From CAZKJL01 sp964553135 (GTDB taxonomy: Bacteria > Patescibacteriota > Gracilibacteria > Peribacterales > Peribacteraceae): a stretch of 64,000 nt of DNA. This document shows positions 39,710 to 47,825 of this stretch, piece after piece. The DNA is taken from contig CAZKJL010000001.1 of NCBI GenBank assembly GCA_964553135.1, forward strand, positions 620,001-684,000. Direction: 5' to 3'. The translations under genes were made by a program, and so were the position numbers. Numbering within the stretch: position 1 is the first letter of the stretch; each line of letters starts with the position of its first letter. The notes beneath the pieces were generated by a model. It had not been told where the DNA came from, did no database searches, and worked only from the letters and a program-made list of their open reading frames with translations.

Positions 39710-40333
39710 CTATTTCTGCGACGAAAGGGCTACTTTCAGCCCCAAAAGGATGAGCAGTCCGCCCATCGCTTTTTCTGCGCGCAGCTGAATTTTCTTGAAA
39801 TTTCTGCGGATGGCACCGATCGACAGTACCGTTGCAAGTCCTGCGAACCATGCGAAGGTGGCGACACCCAAGTAGATGCCGTAGCCCATTTGCACGAGGA
39901 GGGGAGTGGCCGGATCCATGACCTGCGTAAAGAGAGCCAAAAAGAAGATGCTGGCTTTGGGGTTCAATGCGTTCGTCAGAAATCCGATTTTCACCGCGTC
40001 GAATGCAGAAATATCGTTGATCTCTTTGGTCATTGCGTCATCGGCTTTCACAGCCGGCTTCTGCGTGAGCGCCAACCAACCGATGTAGATGAGGTACGCG
40101 GCACCGATGTACTTGATGGTGTTGAAGAGCACGATGGACTGCGAGATGACGATGCCGATGCCGAGCAAGCAGTACGAGACGTGCACCATGATGCCGAGAG
40201 CCACGCCGAGTGCGGTCCAAATGCCGGTCTTCCGCGAATACGTCAGTGCGCTGCGCGTGACGATCAGGAAGTCGGGACCGGGGCTCGCAACACCCATCAA
40301 ATGGATGACTGCGATGGTGAGGAAGGCTGACAT
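39710..40333 (-). CDS. LysE-family exporter
   Basis: The 207-residue protein has about six hydrophobic helices and the LysE/RhtB pattern: VIHLMGVASPGPDFLIVTR at the N-terminus, GIWTALGVALGIMVHV, and FLTNALNPKASIFFLALFTQ. Family members export amino acids such as lysine, homoserine or threonine. The thrS neighbourhood is suggestive only. TACACT (minus strand, 40340-40345) ends six bases before the ATG, so the mRNA is probably leaderless. Confidence 0.88.
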   Translation of the reverse strand: MSAFLTIAVIHLMGVASPGPDFLIVTRSALTYSRKTGIWTALGVALGIMVHVSYCLLGIGIVISQSIVLFNTIKYIGAAYLIYIGWLALTQKPAVKADDAMTKEINDISAFDAVKIGFLTNALNPKASIFFLALFTQVMDPATPLLVQMGYGIYLGVATFAWFAGLATVLSIGAIRRNFKKIQLRAEKAMGGLLILLGLKVALSSQK

Positions 40334-40393
40334 AAGCCCAGTGTAGCAGGGTTGTCATATCTTTCATATGTAGTACAATGCTCACTCAATTTT

Positions 40394-40864
40394 ATGAAGA
40401 TCAGCATTCTCGGTGCCGGCACCGCGACTCGCGACGCAGCTCATATCAATGAGTCGATGCAGGAACTTCGCGATGCGTTGTGCGAGGGCGGAGAGGCGAA
40501 GAAGCAGGCGTACGCAAAATTCGTCGTCATCGAACGAGTCTCAACGTCCAGCAATGAACTTCGTGAGCGACTGGGTTTCCTTTTTTACAATTCTTTTCAG
40601 CATGCCAATGAGGCCTTCGCCATCATCCGAGAGATGGGGAACGCGTCGTTCGTCGGCGGCGGAACCTATCGCGAATGGGATGATGAGCGCTTTGTTTGGA
40701 AGTCGCCGAGCTGTATCAGAATGTTCGGCAAAGACAGACCGGAGGATTCACAAACCGCGACGGACATCCTTCTTGAATTGGAGCAAAGCGTCGATGCTCT
40801 GAATATCAACAGCGCGCGCGACAGCATCGCCCAGGAATCGGACCAGGAGCGAGTGGCAGGCTAA
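40394..40864 (+). CDS. hypothetical soluble protein
   Basis: I do not recognise this 156-residue protein. It starts MKISILGAGTATRDAAHIN, which resembles the first strand and glycine turn of a nucleotide-binding fold, but the rest (helical, Glu/Arg-rich) does not continue as a Rossmann domain. TACAAT (40374-40379) is 14 bases upstream of the ATG. It ends 27 bases before the Lgt-like gene on the same strand, which has its own -10 box. Confidence 0.6.
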   Translation: MKISILGAGTATRDAAHINESMQELRDALCEGGEAKKQAYAKFVVIERVSTSSNELRERLGFLFYNSFQHANEAFAIIREMGNASFVGGGTYREWDDERFVWKSPSCIRMFGKDRPEDSQTATDILLELEQSVDALNINSARDSIAQESDQERVAG

Positions 40865-40891
40865 GCCGTGATGCTGGTATCCTGACCCTCG

Positions 40892-41815
40892 ATGTACGAG
40901 GCGTTTCAAATCGGGCCCATGACGATCTGGTTTCGTTTGGCGTTCCTGCTTCTGGGCACGTGGCTCTCCACCGAATTTTTCTTCCGTCTTTCGAGTTCCG
41001 CGGGCCTCAGTCTCCAGAGCATCAAAGACGATGCCAAGTGGCACCTCATTGCCTTCATCGTGTGCGGCCGCATCTTGGCCGTCGTCGGCAACTACCAGGC
41101 ATATGTCAGGAATCTGCTGCGCATCGTCGTCTTTTGGGACGGCGGATTCAGCTTCCTCGGCGGTGCCATCGGCGTGGCGCTCGTGCTCTTCTGGTCCACG
41201 CGCAGTCAGCGCGTGACGTTCCTCCAGTGGCTCGACGTGCTTCTCCCGGCGACCACGTTCGGCCTCGCCTTCGATTGGTTCGGCATGTTCATGTCGGCAC
41301 AGGCGTACGGCAAACCCACCAACGTTCCGTGGGGGGTGGTGTTCGACACGTTCAACGTCCGCTACACCGTCCCCATTCATCCGGTGCAGCTGTATTACGC
41401 GATCTTCTTCTTTGTCCTCACGTTCGTGCTCCTCATGATCCGCCGCTACTCCAAGCGCGCCGGCGCCGAGACGCTGTTCGGTATCATCGCCGCGTCCATC
41501 GCGGTGTTCTTCTTCGAGTTCTTCCGCGGCGACTTCGGCATTCCGGTGTTCGCCAAGCTCACCGACTTCGGTTTCTTGGCATCGCTCTTCTTGAGCCTCG
41601 GCATTCTGGCGCTCATCGAGGACAAACTTTCCGAGCGTGCCAACTCCATCTATAGCGGCATCGTCGCCATTCTCACCGTCGTCTACTTGCTCTTCCGTTC
41701 CTCGATGGATTTGCCGCAATACCAGCTTCGCTTCAGTCAGCTACTCGCGATTCTTGCCCTGCTTTCCACCGTCGTATACGTTGTGGTCCATCGACGAAAA
41801 CATCCGCATCTCTAG
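40892..41815 (+). CDS. lgt: divergent Lgt-like protein (prolipoprotein diacylglyceryl transferase family)
   Basis: The 307-residue polytopic protein follows Lgt order: VCGRILAVVGNY, WDGGFSFLGGAIGVAL, AFDWFGMFMSAQAYGKPTNVPWGVVF, IHPVQLYYAIF and FFFEFFRGDFG. The family attaches diacylglycerol to lipobox cysteines. Compared with E. coli Lgt, the HGG His103 is Leu here and the GRxGNF motif (Arg143, Asn146) is WFGMF. Either the catalytic set differs or the protein is inactive. HPxQLY and EFFR are kept. TATCCT (40878-40883) ends eight bases before the ATG. Confidence 0.72.
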   Translation: MYEAFQIGPMTIWFRLAFLLLGTWLSTEFFFRLSSSAGLSLQSIKDDAKWHLIAFIVCGRILAVVGNYQAYVRNLLRIVVFWDGGFSFLGGAIGVALVLFWSTRSQRVTFLQWLDVLLPATTFGLAFDWFGMFMSAQAYGKPTNVPWGVVFDTFNVRYTVPIHPVQLYYAIFFFVLTFVLLMIRRYSKRAGAETLFGIIAASIAVFFFEFFRGDFGIPVFAKLTDFGFLASLFLSLGILALIEDKLSERANSIYSGIVAILTVVYLLFRSSMDLPQYQLRFSQLLAILALLSTVVYVVVHRRKHPHL

Positions 41816-41854
41816 ATTTTCTTTCCCCGTTTTTCCGTGAATTTCCTCTCTTCC

Positions 41855-42199
41855 ATGTCCGCGAGCGCTTCGGCATTTCTTGCGACCGACCCCAGCGTCC
41901 TTGCGCTCCAGCTCCTCATGATTTCGGGAGCGTTTCTCGTGGTCTTTTTGGTGCTCTTCACCACGCGTGACGTACTTCTTCGCACGCACTCGTTCTTCCT
42001 GCAGATTCTGTGCATCTTGCTCGTGGCGGTGTTGCCCATCTTCGGATTCTTCCTCTACTTGCTCGTTCGTCCGCCGCGTACGCTCAGCGAGCGCATGATG
42101 GACCGCAAGCTCTCCGAAATTCTCCACCGCTTGTCGCATCACAAGAAGCCCCAGGAGAAGCACAGCGACAAGCACCAACAGAAGCAGAAGCAGAAGTAG
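41855..42199 (+). CDS. small two-helix membrane protein with basic tail
   Basis: The 114-residue protein has two hydrophobic helices (about residues 12-36 and 47-70) and a very basic, Gln/His-rich tail (HHKKPQEKHSDKHQQKQKQK). The latter could contact nucleic acid or ribosomes; the family is unknown. An upstream GTG (41837) is possible; the ATG after a TTCCTCTCTTCC leader is preferred because other non-leaderless genes here have such pyrimidine leaders. It likely follows lgt in one operon. Confidence 0.6.
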   Translation: MSASASAFLATDPSVLALQLLMISGAFLVVFLVLFTTRDVLLRTHSFFLQILCILLVAVLPIFGFFLYLLVRPPRTLSERMMDRKLSEILHRLSHHKKPQEKHSDKHQQKQKQK

Positions 42200-42239
42200 T
42201 TTTGACTCTTGAAGCGCGGGTCACTATTCTCACCGCGCT

Positions 42240-42641
42240 ATGAAGCAATTCTTCTCTTACTGGCTTTGGCCGAATCCGGCCGGATGGCACTACTCCGATT
42301 CCAAGGTGCAGCTCGTTCTTGCGATCTGTGCCGCATTCGTGGTGCTCTCGTTCATCATTTCGTTTTGGCGCCGTTCCATCCAGAACCCCATCACGCGCAA
42401 GCTCTCCTCGGGTTGGTCCAGGGCCGCCTTTTGGTTCGGCATCGTGGGTCTCGTCATGGCCATCAGCCGCGTGGAGACCATTCAGTTCCTGGAGATGCGT
42501 TTGCTTTGGGTGTTGTGGTTCCTCTCTCTCGTCGCGTACATCGTGTTCCAGTTCGTGCAGTTCCGCCGCCGCCATTACACCGTTCTCGGGCGCGTACAGG
42601 TCTCCGACGACCGCGATAAGTACCTGCCGAGGAAGAAGTAG
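42240..42641 (+). CDS. hypothetical three-helix membrane protein
   Basis: This 133-residue protein has three hydrophobic helices (about residues 24-44, 62-80 and 86-106), an aromatic N-terminus (FFSYWLWPNPAGWHY) and a charged tail (DDRDKYLPRKK). I recall similar small proteins in CPR genomes, but no function. Promoter TTGACT-17-TATTCT (42202-42230) ends nine bases before the ATG. A GGACGTGC array with a T-run follows the stop codon. Confidence 0.68.
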   Translation: MKQFFSYWLWPNPAGWHYSDSKVQLVLAICAAFVVLSFIISFWRRSIQNPITRKLSSGWSRAAFWFGIVGLVMAISRVETIQFLEMRLLWVLWFLSLVAYIVFQFVQFRRRHYTVLGRVQVSDDRDKYLPRKK

Positions 42642-42677
42642 GGACGTGCGGACGTGCGAAGGTAAGGACGTGTTTTT
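42642..42677. repeat. 8-mer array with T-run
   Basis: GGACGTGC, GGACGTGC, GAAGGTAA and GGACGTG in register, followed by TTTTTT. No inverted arm is seen. It lies directly behind the stop codon of the upstream gene. Confidence 0.75.
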
Positions 42678-42752
42678 TGCGATGTTCGCTGACAAGTTTC
42701 CTTTCTATTGACACACCGTAGCGACTAGTGGAAAATCACCCGTCCTGTGCCA

Positions 42753-43568
42753 ATGAAGCATCATACAGAGACGGCGTACATGGTTGTCCTCGGCCTCCTC
42801 ATCGGGGTTGCGGGCTTCGCTGCCTCGCTCCTTCCGCCGCTGCCCACGGGCATGGCGTACTGGGCAATGTGCATGGTGCTCTCGGTTCTGTACCCGCTCT
42901 TCCTCGCCGGTAAGTTCAAGTCCGATCGTGCCGATTACGAGTTCCGCCTGCTCCACTGGTTCCCGGCCAGCATCTTTGCGCTCTGGATGGTGCTGCAGCT
43001 CCTGGACGGCAAGTTCCGCATCGTCCACATTTTGAACCTGGGCTTCCTCTTCTTGTGGTCGCTCCCGCTTGTCGCACTCGGTATCGCTTTTCTCATCATC
43101 TTCGCTCTCCACGTCATTCGCAGAAGCACGGTACGCATCGCTCTTCTCTCCATCTTCCTCTTCCTCTTCACGGCCGGTGCAGTCGCCGCCGAGGCCGGAG
43201 GCTGGAACCGCATGCTCCAGAGAAATATTTTCCCCGCCGATCTCTCCGTCATCGCCACCACGACCCGCGCGTTCAACGCCGCAAAGACCTACGTCGCTTC
43301 CTTGTTCTTCTCGCAGAGCGGCACCGGTATGGTCGCCGTCACGGGTTCATCGTCTTCCGCATCGAGCGCCGTCGCAGTCACTTCGTCGAGTTCCAGCTCG
43401 CGAGCCATCGCCGTCGTCACGTCGTCGCGCTCGTCGTCCGTCTCCAGCAGCAAGCCCACCAAGCTCCCGGCATCCGGTCCCGAGACCGCAGGAGTTTTGG
43501 CAGCTACGCTCATGGCACTGTATGCCGCAACCGTCCACCGAAAGACGAAGGAGCGTGGAGTAGCATAA
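42753..43568 (+). CDS. membrane protein with Ser-rich stalk and LPASG-type C-terminal signal
   Basis: The 271-residue protein has about five N-terminal hydrophobic helices, then a long Ser/Val-rich low-complexity stalk (VTGSSSSASSAVAVTSSSSS, about residues 190-235). It ends with KLPASG (about 237-241), a hydrophobic helix (GVLAATLMALYAATV) and a basic tail (HRKTKERG). This tail has the form of an LPxTG-like sorting signal, but no sortase gene is in the window. The family is unknown. The next gene, a C39-like peptidase, starts five bases after the stop. Confidence 0.65.
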   Translation: MKHHTETAYMVVLGLLIGVAGFAASLLPPLPTGMAYWAMCMVLSVLYPLFLAGKFKSDRADYEFRLLHWFPASIFALWMVLQLLDGKFRIVHILNLGFLFLWSLPLVALGIAFLIIFALHVIRRSTVRIALLSIFLFLFTAGAVAAEAGGWNRMLQRNIFPADLSVIATTTRAFNAAKTYVASLFFSQSGTGMVAVTGSSSSASSAVAVTSSSSSSRAIAVVTSSRSSSVSSSKPTKLPASGPETAGVLAATLMALYAATVHRKTKERGVA

Positions 43569-43572
43569 CGTC

Positions 43573-44346
43573 GTGCACAAACGCATCGTCGCAGCATCGG
43601 CCGTCGCCATCGTCATTATCGCGGGAGCGGTTCTCTTTCCGCGTATCAGCGATTGGAACGAGAGGCGTCAGCTCATCGCCGAGCAGGAATCCGTCGAAAA
43701 GCCCACGCCCGTGAAGCCCACGCCTGCATCGAGTTCCGAAACGGCATCATCGACGCCCGCCTCCGGCCTCAAGGCAGAAGTGAACTGGGCCGTACCGTTC
43801 ACGCCGCAGGCGCCTACGGGCAACTGGGATCCTCCCTTCAACGAAGCATGCGAGGAAGCCAGCGTGCTCATGGTGCTCCGGTATTTCCACGATGAGCCCA
43901 TCGCATCTCCCTCCGATGCGGACAGCGCCATTCGTGCCCTCGCCGCAGCGAACGAGCAGCTCGGTTTTCCCATCGATGACACCGCCGCTCAAGTGGTGGA
44001 ACTCATCAACTCCCAAGATTCGTCACTCGACGTGACGCTCCTCGAGAACCCGACGGTCGATCAGCTCAAGAAAGCGTTGTCCGATGAAAAACTCATCATC
44101 GTTCCGGCGCAAGGACAGGAACTCGGGAATCCGTACTTCCGTCAGCCCGGTCCGCCGTACCACATGCTCGTGCTGCGCGGGTACACCAAGGACGGTCATG
44201 TCATCACGAATGACCCCGGCACCAAGCGCGGCGAGGAGTATGTGTACACCTGGGACAAGCTTCTGAGCGCCGTGCACGACTGGAACGGGGGAGACGTGAA
44301 GAACGGGCAAAAGGTCGTCATCGTCATCGGCGACCAGGCCATTTGA
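43573..44346 (+). CDS. membrane-anchored C39-like cysteine peptidase
   Basis: The 257-residue protein has an N-terminal signal anchor (about residues 5-22), a Pro/Thr/Ser-rich linker (KPTPVKPTPASSSETASS) and a peptidase C39-like domain: NEACEEASVLMVLRYF with the catalytic Cys (about residue 94), PYHMLVLRGYTKDG with the His and VITNDPGTKRG with the Asn/Asp. Such enzymes cut peptides or peptidoglycan cross-links outside the cell. GTG start at 43573, five bases after the LPASG protein stop, implies an operon. It is not a sortase. Confidence 0.78.
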   Translation: MHKRIVAASAVAIVIIAGAVLFPRISDWNERRQLIAEQESVEKPTPVKPTPASSSETASSTPASGLKAEVNWAVPFTPQAPTGNWDPPFNEACEEASVLMVLRYFHDEPIASPSDADSAIRALAAANEQLGFPIDDTAAQVVELINSQDSSLDVTLLENPTVDQLKKALSDEKLIIVPAQGQELGNPYFRQPGPPYHMLVLRGYTKDGHVITNDPGTKRGEEYVYTWDKLLSAVHDWNGGDVKNGQKVVIVIGDQAI

Positions 44347-44398
44347 GAAACGGGAACCCAGGCTGTAGTATCTCGCTACTTTCTTTCCCCGATTCGTT

Positions 44399-45670
44399 AT
44401 GGCCACCATCTCTTCCGTTCACGCCCGCCAGATTCTGGACTCCCGCGGCAACCCCACGCTCGAAGCCGACGTGACGCTTTCCGACGGTTCGTTCGGACGC
44501 GCAGCGGTTCCCTCCGGCGCATCCACGGGCACGCACGAGGCTCTGGAACTCCGCGACGGTGACAAGAAGATCTACATGGGTAAGTCCGTCACGAAGGCCG
44601 TCTCCAACGTCAACGGGGCCATCGCCAAAGCTCTCAAGGGTATGGACGTCGCCGATCAGCGCGCCGTCGATAAGAAGATGCTCGATCTCGACGGTACGCC
44701 GAACAAGTCCGTGCTCGGTGCCAACGCCATCCTCGGCGTTTCCATGGCCGTGGCACGCGCCCGCGCCGTCAGCGAGAAGAAGTCTTTGTGGCAGTCGCTC
44801 GCCGATCAATTCGGCGTGAAGAATCCCGTGAAGCTCCCGGTCCCCATGATGAACGTCATCAACGGAGGTGCGCACGCCGACTCGGGCCTCAGTTTCCAGG
44901 AATGCATGATCGTCCCGACGGGATTCAGCAACTTCAGCGACGCTCTCCGTGCCGGTGCCGAGATCTTCCACACGCTCAAGAAAATCCTCAAGGATGCCGG
45001 CCACGTCACGGCCGTCGGTGACGAAGGCGGATTCGCGCCTCACGTCAAAGACAGCGACGAGGCTCTCGGAACGCTCATGAAGGCCATCGAACAGGCGGGA
45101 TACGCAGGCAAGGTGCAGCTCGCACTCGACTGCGCCGCCTCCGAGTACTGCAAGAACGGCGTGTACACCGTCGACGGTCAGGCGCTCGACTCCATGGGAC
45201 TCGTGGAGTTCTACGGCAAACTTATCGCGAAGTACCCGATCGTCAGCATCGAGGACAGCCACAGCGAAGACGACTGGGCCGGTTTTGAGGCGATGCAGGC
45301 AAAGTTCGGCGGCAAGCTTCAGCTCGTCGGCGACGATCTCTTCGTCACGAACACCGTCCGCGTGAAGAAAGGCATCGAGCAGAAGTCGGCCAACGCCGTC
45401 CTCATCAAGGTGAACCAGATCGGTTCTCTCTCCGAGACCGTGGACACCATCCAGATGTGCCAGAAGGCCGGCTGGAACAGCGTGGCCAGTCATCGCAGCG
45501 GAGAGACCGAAGACAGCTTCATCGCCGACCTCGCCGTGGGTCTTGCCACGGGCCAGATCAAGACCGGCTCACTCTCCCGCACCGACCGCGTGTGCAAGTA
45601 CAACCAGCTTCTCCGCATCGAGGAAGAGCTCGGTTCCAAGGCCAAGTACGTGTCGCCGTTCAAGGCGTAA
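44399..45670 (+). CDS. eno: enolase
   Basis: The 423-residue enzyme interconverts 2-phosphoglycerate and PEP. It has ILDSRGNPTLEADV, SGASTGTHEA, GDEGGFAP, VSIEDSHSEDDW, LVGDDLFVTN, IKVNQIGSLSET and SHRSGETEDSFIADLAV, which include the magnesium-binding acids and the catalytic Lys and Glu regions. PEP produced here could feed the PEP carboxylase at the window start. The leader is pyrimidine-rich (CTTTCTTTCCCC) and lacks a ribosome site. Confidence 0.97.
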   Translation: MATISSVHARQILDSRGNPTLEADVTLSDGSFGRAAVPSGASTGTHEALELRDGDKKIYMGKSVTKAVSNVNGAIAKALKGMDVADQRAVDKKMLDLDGTPNKSVLGANAILGVSMAVARARAVSEKKSLWQSLADQFGVKNPVKLPVPMMNVINGGAHADSGLSFQECMIVPTGFSNFSDALRAGAEIFHTLKKILKDAGHVTAVGDEGGFAPHVKDSDEALGTLMKAIEQAGYAGKVQLALDCAASEYCKNGVYTVDGQALDSMGLVEFYGKLIAKYPIVSIEDSHSEDDWAGFEAMQAKFGGKLQLVGDDLFVTNTVRVKKGIEQKSANAVLIKVNQIGSLSETVDTIQMCQKAGWNSVASHRSGETEDSFIADLAVGLATGQIKTGSLSRTDRVCKYNQLLRIEEELGSKAKYVSPFKA

Positions 45671-45735
45671 GAAAGGACTAGATTCGACTTCATGACACCT
45701 TCAGCCGCGGCACAAGCAAGCCGTTGATTGAAGGT

Positions 45736-45770
45736 GCACCGACTTCGGTACCTATGCGGGGTGCTTTCTC
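45736..45770 (+). terminator. putative terminator after eno
   Basis: GCACC (45736-45740) pairs with GGTGC (45759-45763), enclosing an ACCG-ACTT-CGGT hairpin, then TTTCTC. An outer CACCTTCA/TGAAGGTG hairpin (45696-45736) overlaps it, so the two may be alternatives. Confidence 0.45.
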
Positions 45771-45806
45771 TTGCCGTGTCCACGATCATGGGCCATCACT
45801 TTCCGC

Positions 45807-47294
45807 ATGGGACTCACACTTTCTGAAGCACCGCAGGCTCTCGATCCACTCGATCTCGTGACCGATGAAGCTCGTCCATACGTCGAGCAGCATGGAGGAA
45901 AGATCGGTCTCCTGGAGTATCACCGTTCCCACAACCCTGCGGTGGCGGGCAACATTTTGCCGACGCACATCGTGTCACCGGGAGGCATATATGAAGGCAA
46001 TGGTTATATGCAGGGTAAGCTTATAGCGCGCGCCAGTCATCCTATCGACGTACATGAAATGGTCGGTGCGATGGACACGAAAATGGCGCCGTCATCGGAC
46101 GAGCAAGTAGTGAACGGTGTCATTGGGCAGATTCGCCAGCAGGTTTCTTCGCCCGAAGTGATGCAATTTGCGAGCTATTCCACGAGACCTGGCGCATATC
46201 TTGGCAGTGATGTTACAATTGGAGTTCAGCCTTTCGTCAATGGTATGCGCGCATCCGTTGTCAGTCACCCCAATAGGCCCCGCGACAAAGAAGAATTCGT
46301 CATTTCGTGGTTTCAGAATGCCAAAACAAAAAGCACCGACAGTCTTGCGAGCGGCATCGAGACGTACTCGGGTATCTTCAATGCCCGCGGCAAGCTGAAA
46401 ACGATCCTGACGGATAAGACGCTCGGGCTTCATGCGATTCAGCCGAACATTTCGGCCCAAGTGCTCATCGATCTGTATGAGCGCGTGCGCAAAGGACGTG
46501 CTTTGCACGATGACAGAACGTTCCTCATGGAGGCCGTCGCCGATGAGAATGACTTGAGTTCGGTCGTGAAGTTCTGCCAGCAGCGCGATTTCAGAAAGCG
46601 AGAAGTCGCCGATTGGCGCATCGACCCGAGCAAGCTTCCCATTAAGTTCGAGCTGCCCAAGCTCGTGTTCGGCATCACGCCGAAAGAAGGCATCGAACTC
46701 ACCGTGGTGCAGTCGCCGGATTGTCTTTTGGAAAAGGACGGTACCGAACCGCTCGGTTCTCTCGATGAGCCGTGGGCTCTCCTCAAGACCCAGCACCAGA
46801 CTGAGCCACCGCTCTCGTTCCAGCCGCAGAACATGAAGGCGTACCTGGGAGGTTTCCGTTTCGGAAGCGGTGCACCCAGTCTTGCCCATATGCAAGAGCG
46901 CTTTGCCGCCAAAGCCGATGTCGCGGTTTTCGAGAATCCTCAAAAACCGAGGCGCCAGCCATATCATCGTGAGCATGATGAATATTACAATCCGAAAGTC
47001 GATTTCGATTTCTCTCGTCGTATCGTCGCCGAAATGATTAGCGAAGTGGAACTCGGGAATCCTTTGTGGCCCGGAGAGAGTAAATTCGGTGCCGTTCGCG
47101 AAGCCAGCAATTTGGCATTGGAAATTGCCGGCATGGCCCAGGACACCATGATCAACATGATCGAAGCAACACGGGGACGTACGTACAAAATCCGCTTGTT
47201 CTGCGACGGGTATACGGCGTACATGGAGCCTGCTTCGGACCAACCGTCATCGGCATTGCGCAGGAAGAGGGAGGGGGAGTCGGTGGATGCTTAA
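45807..47294 (+). CDS. hypothetical soluble protein
   Basis: I do not recognise this 495-residue protein. It has no signal peptide or membrane helix and reads as mixed alpha/beta. Recognisable local features are GGIYEGNGYMQGKLI, PSKLPIKFELPKLVFGI and a His-rich stretch (RRQPYHREHDEYYN). The tail (ALRRKREGESVDA) is charged. The ATG at 45807 is preferred over an upstream start because it follows CATCACT by six bases, although this is a weak box. Confidence 0.65.
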   Translation: MGLTLSEAPQALDPLDLVTDEARPYVEQHGGKIGLLEYHRSHNPAVAGNILPTHIVSPGGIYEGNGYMQGKLIARASHPIDVHEMVGAMDTKMAPSSDEQVVNGVIGQIRQQVSSPEVMQFASYSTRPGAYLGSDVTIGVQPFVNGMRASVVSHPNRPRDKEEFVISWFQNAKTKSTDSLASGIETYSGIFNARGKLKTILTDKTLGLHAIQPNISAQVLIDLYERVRKGRALHDDRTFLMEAVADENDLSSVVKFCQQRDFRKREVADWRIDPSKLPIKFELPKLVFGITPKEGIELTVVQSPDCLLEKDGTEPLGSLDEPWALLKTQHQTEPPLSFQPQNMKAYLGGFRFGSGAPSLAHMQERFAAKADVAVFENPQKPRRQPYHREHDEYYNPKVDFDFSRRIVAEMISEVELGNPLWPGESKFGAVREASNLALEIAGMAQDTMINMIEATRGRTYKIRLFCDGYTAYMEPASDQPSSALRRKREGESVDA

Positions 47295-47329
47295 GGTTGA
47301 TTATCGCTGGAGGCGGTTCGTCTAAAGGG

Positions 47330-47428
47330 CCTTCGACTACGCTCAGGGTCATTCGACTCGGCGAAGAAGTGGCCCGAGCGCCGAAGCGCGAGGACCGTGA
47401 GCGAGGCCCGTAGGGCCGAGTCGAATGG
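47330..47428 (-). repeat. dispersed palindromic element, copy 2
   Basis: On the minus strand bases 47428-47347 read nearly identically to 14785-14863 (ATTCGACTCGGCCCTACGGG at the start, GAGTCGAATGACC at the end). The centre differs only where the plus-strand copy has CTATTTGAC. A CCTTCGACTACGCTCAGGG motif (47330-47348) abuts it, as in many bacterial dispersed repeats. Both copies are downstream of a tRNA in tRNA orientation. Confidence 0.85.
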
Positions 47429-47497
47429 TCGGGGTGCCCCGGCCAGGACAGCCTCCCAAGCCTTTCGCTGTGCACTGAAAGTGCTGGCTCAAGAGCT

Positions 47498-47573
47498 TGG
47501 TCGGGGTGCAGGGACTCGAACCCTGGGTCTCCAGACCCCCAGCCTGGCGCTTTACCAACTAAGCTACACCCCG
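47498..47573 (-). tRNA. tRNA-Pro (anticodon GGG)
   Basis: On the minus strand: acceptor CGGGGTG/CACCCCG, D-arm, anticodon stem CCAGG/TCTGG with loop CTGGGGG (GGG), T-arm CAGGG-TTCGAGT-CCCTG and an encoded CCA; 76 nt. A cruciform-like hairpin (CCAAGC...GCTTGG enclosing GCACT-TTC-AGTGC) follows. Confidence 0.95.
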
Positions 47574-47663
47574 ATGTTGGTACCGATGATGGAAGGGTCG
47601 TGGGGCGCCGGCACCTCTTAATTTTGTCCGCTCCGCGGACTGGACCAACGAAGCTACACCCCG
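47574..47663 (-). other. tRNA-like element C, upstream of tRNA-Pro
   Basis: On the minus strand the first 19 bases (47663-47645) repeat the 5' part of tRNA-Pro with one mismatch, 90 bp ahead of it. Then follow TCCA, a hairpin GTCCGC-GGA-GCGGAC (47640-47626), an AAAATTAA stretch and CGCCCC (47607-47602), which pairs with GGGGTG (47662-47657). The closed structure is 62 nt. Same plan as elements A and B. Confidence 0.7.
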
Positions 47664-47762
47664 TAGCTGCGGAATCTTAGCGTCTAAATGCCATCAGTTC
47701 CACTCTTCTTTGCTGGCGCCAAAGGTGAAGCGGGGTTACAATTCCATCCTTTTTACCCTCAC

Positions 47763-47807
47763 TTGACAGTATTAGTACTTGATTTTCTAATAGTATTATG
47801 ATATAAT
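47763..47807 (+). promoter_or_regulatory. tandem promoters of the DHH-infB region
   Basis: P1 TTGACA (47763-47768)-17-TCTAAT (47786-47791); P2 TTGATT (47779-47784)-17-TATAAT (47802-47807). P2 would give a leader of about 11 bases before the ATG at 47826. The gap 47295-47825 holds this, the tRNA and the repeats only. Confidence 0.75.
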
Positions 47808-47825
47808 AATACGATAACTTGTCCA

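Noticed and set aside
43573..44346. Sortase next to the LPASG protein
   Set aside because: The motifs (NEACEEAS, PYHMLVL, NDPG) are those of C39-like peptidases; there is no TLxTC motif.
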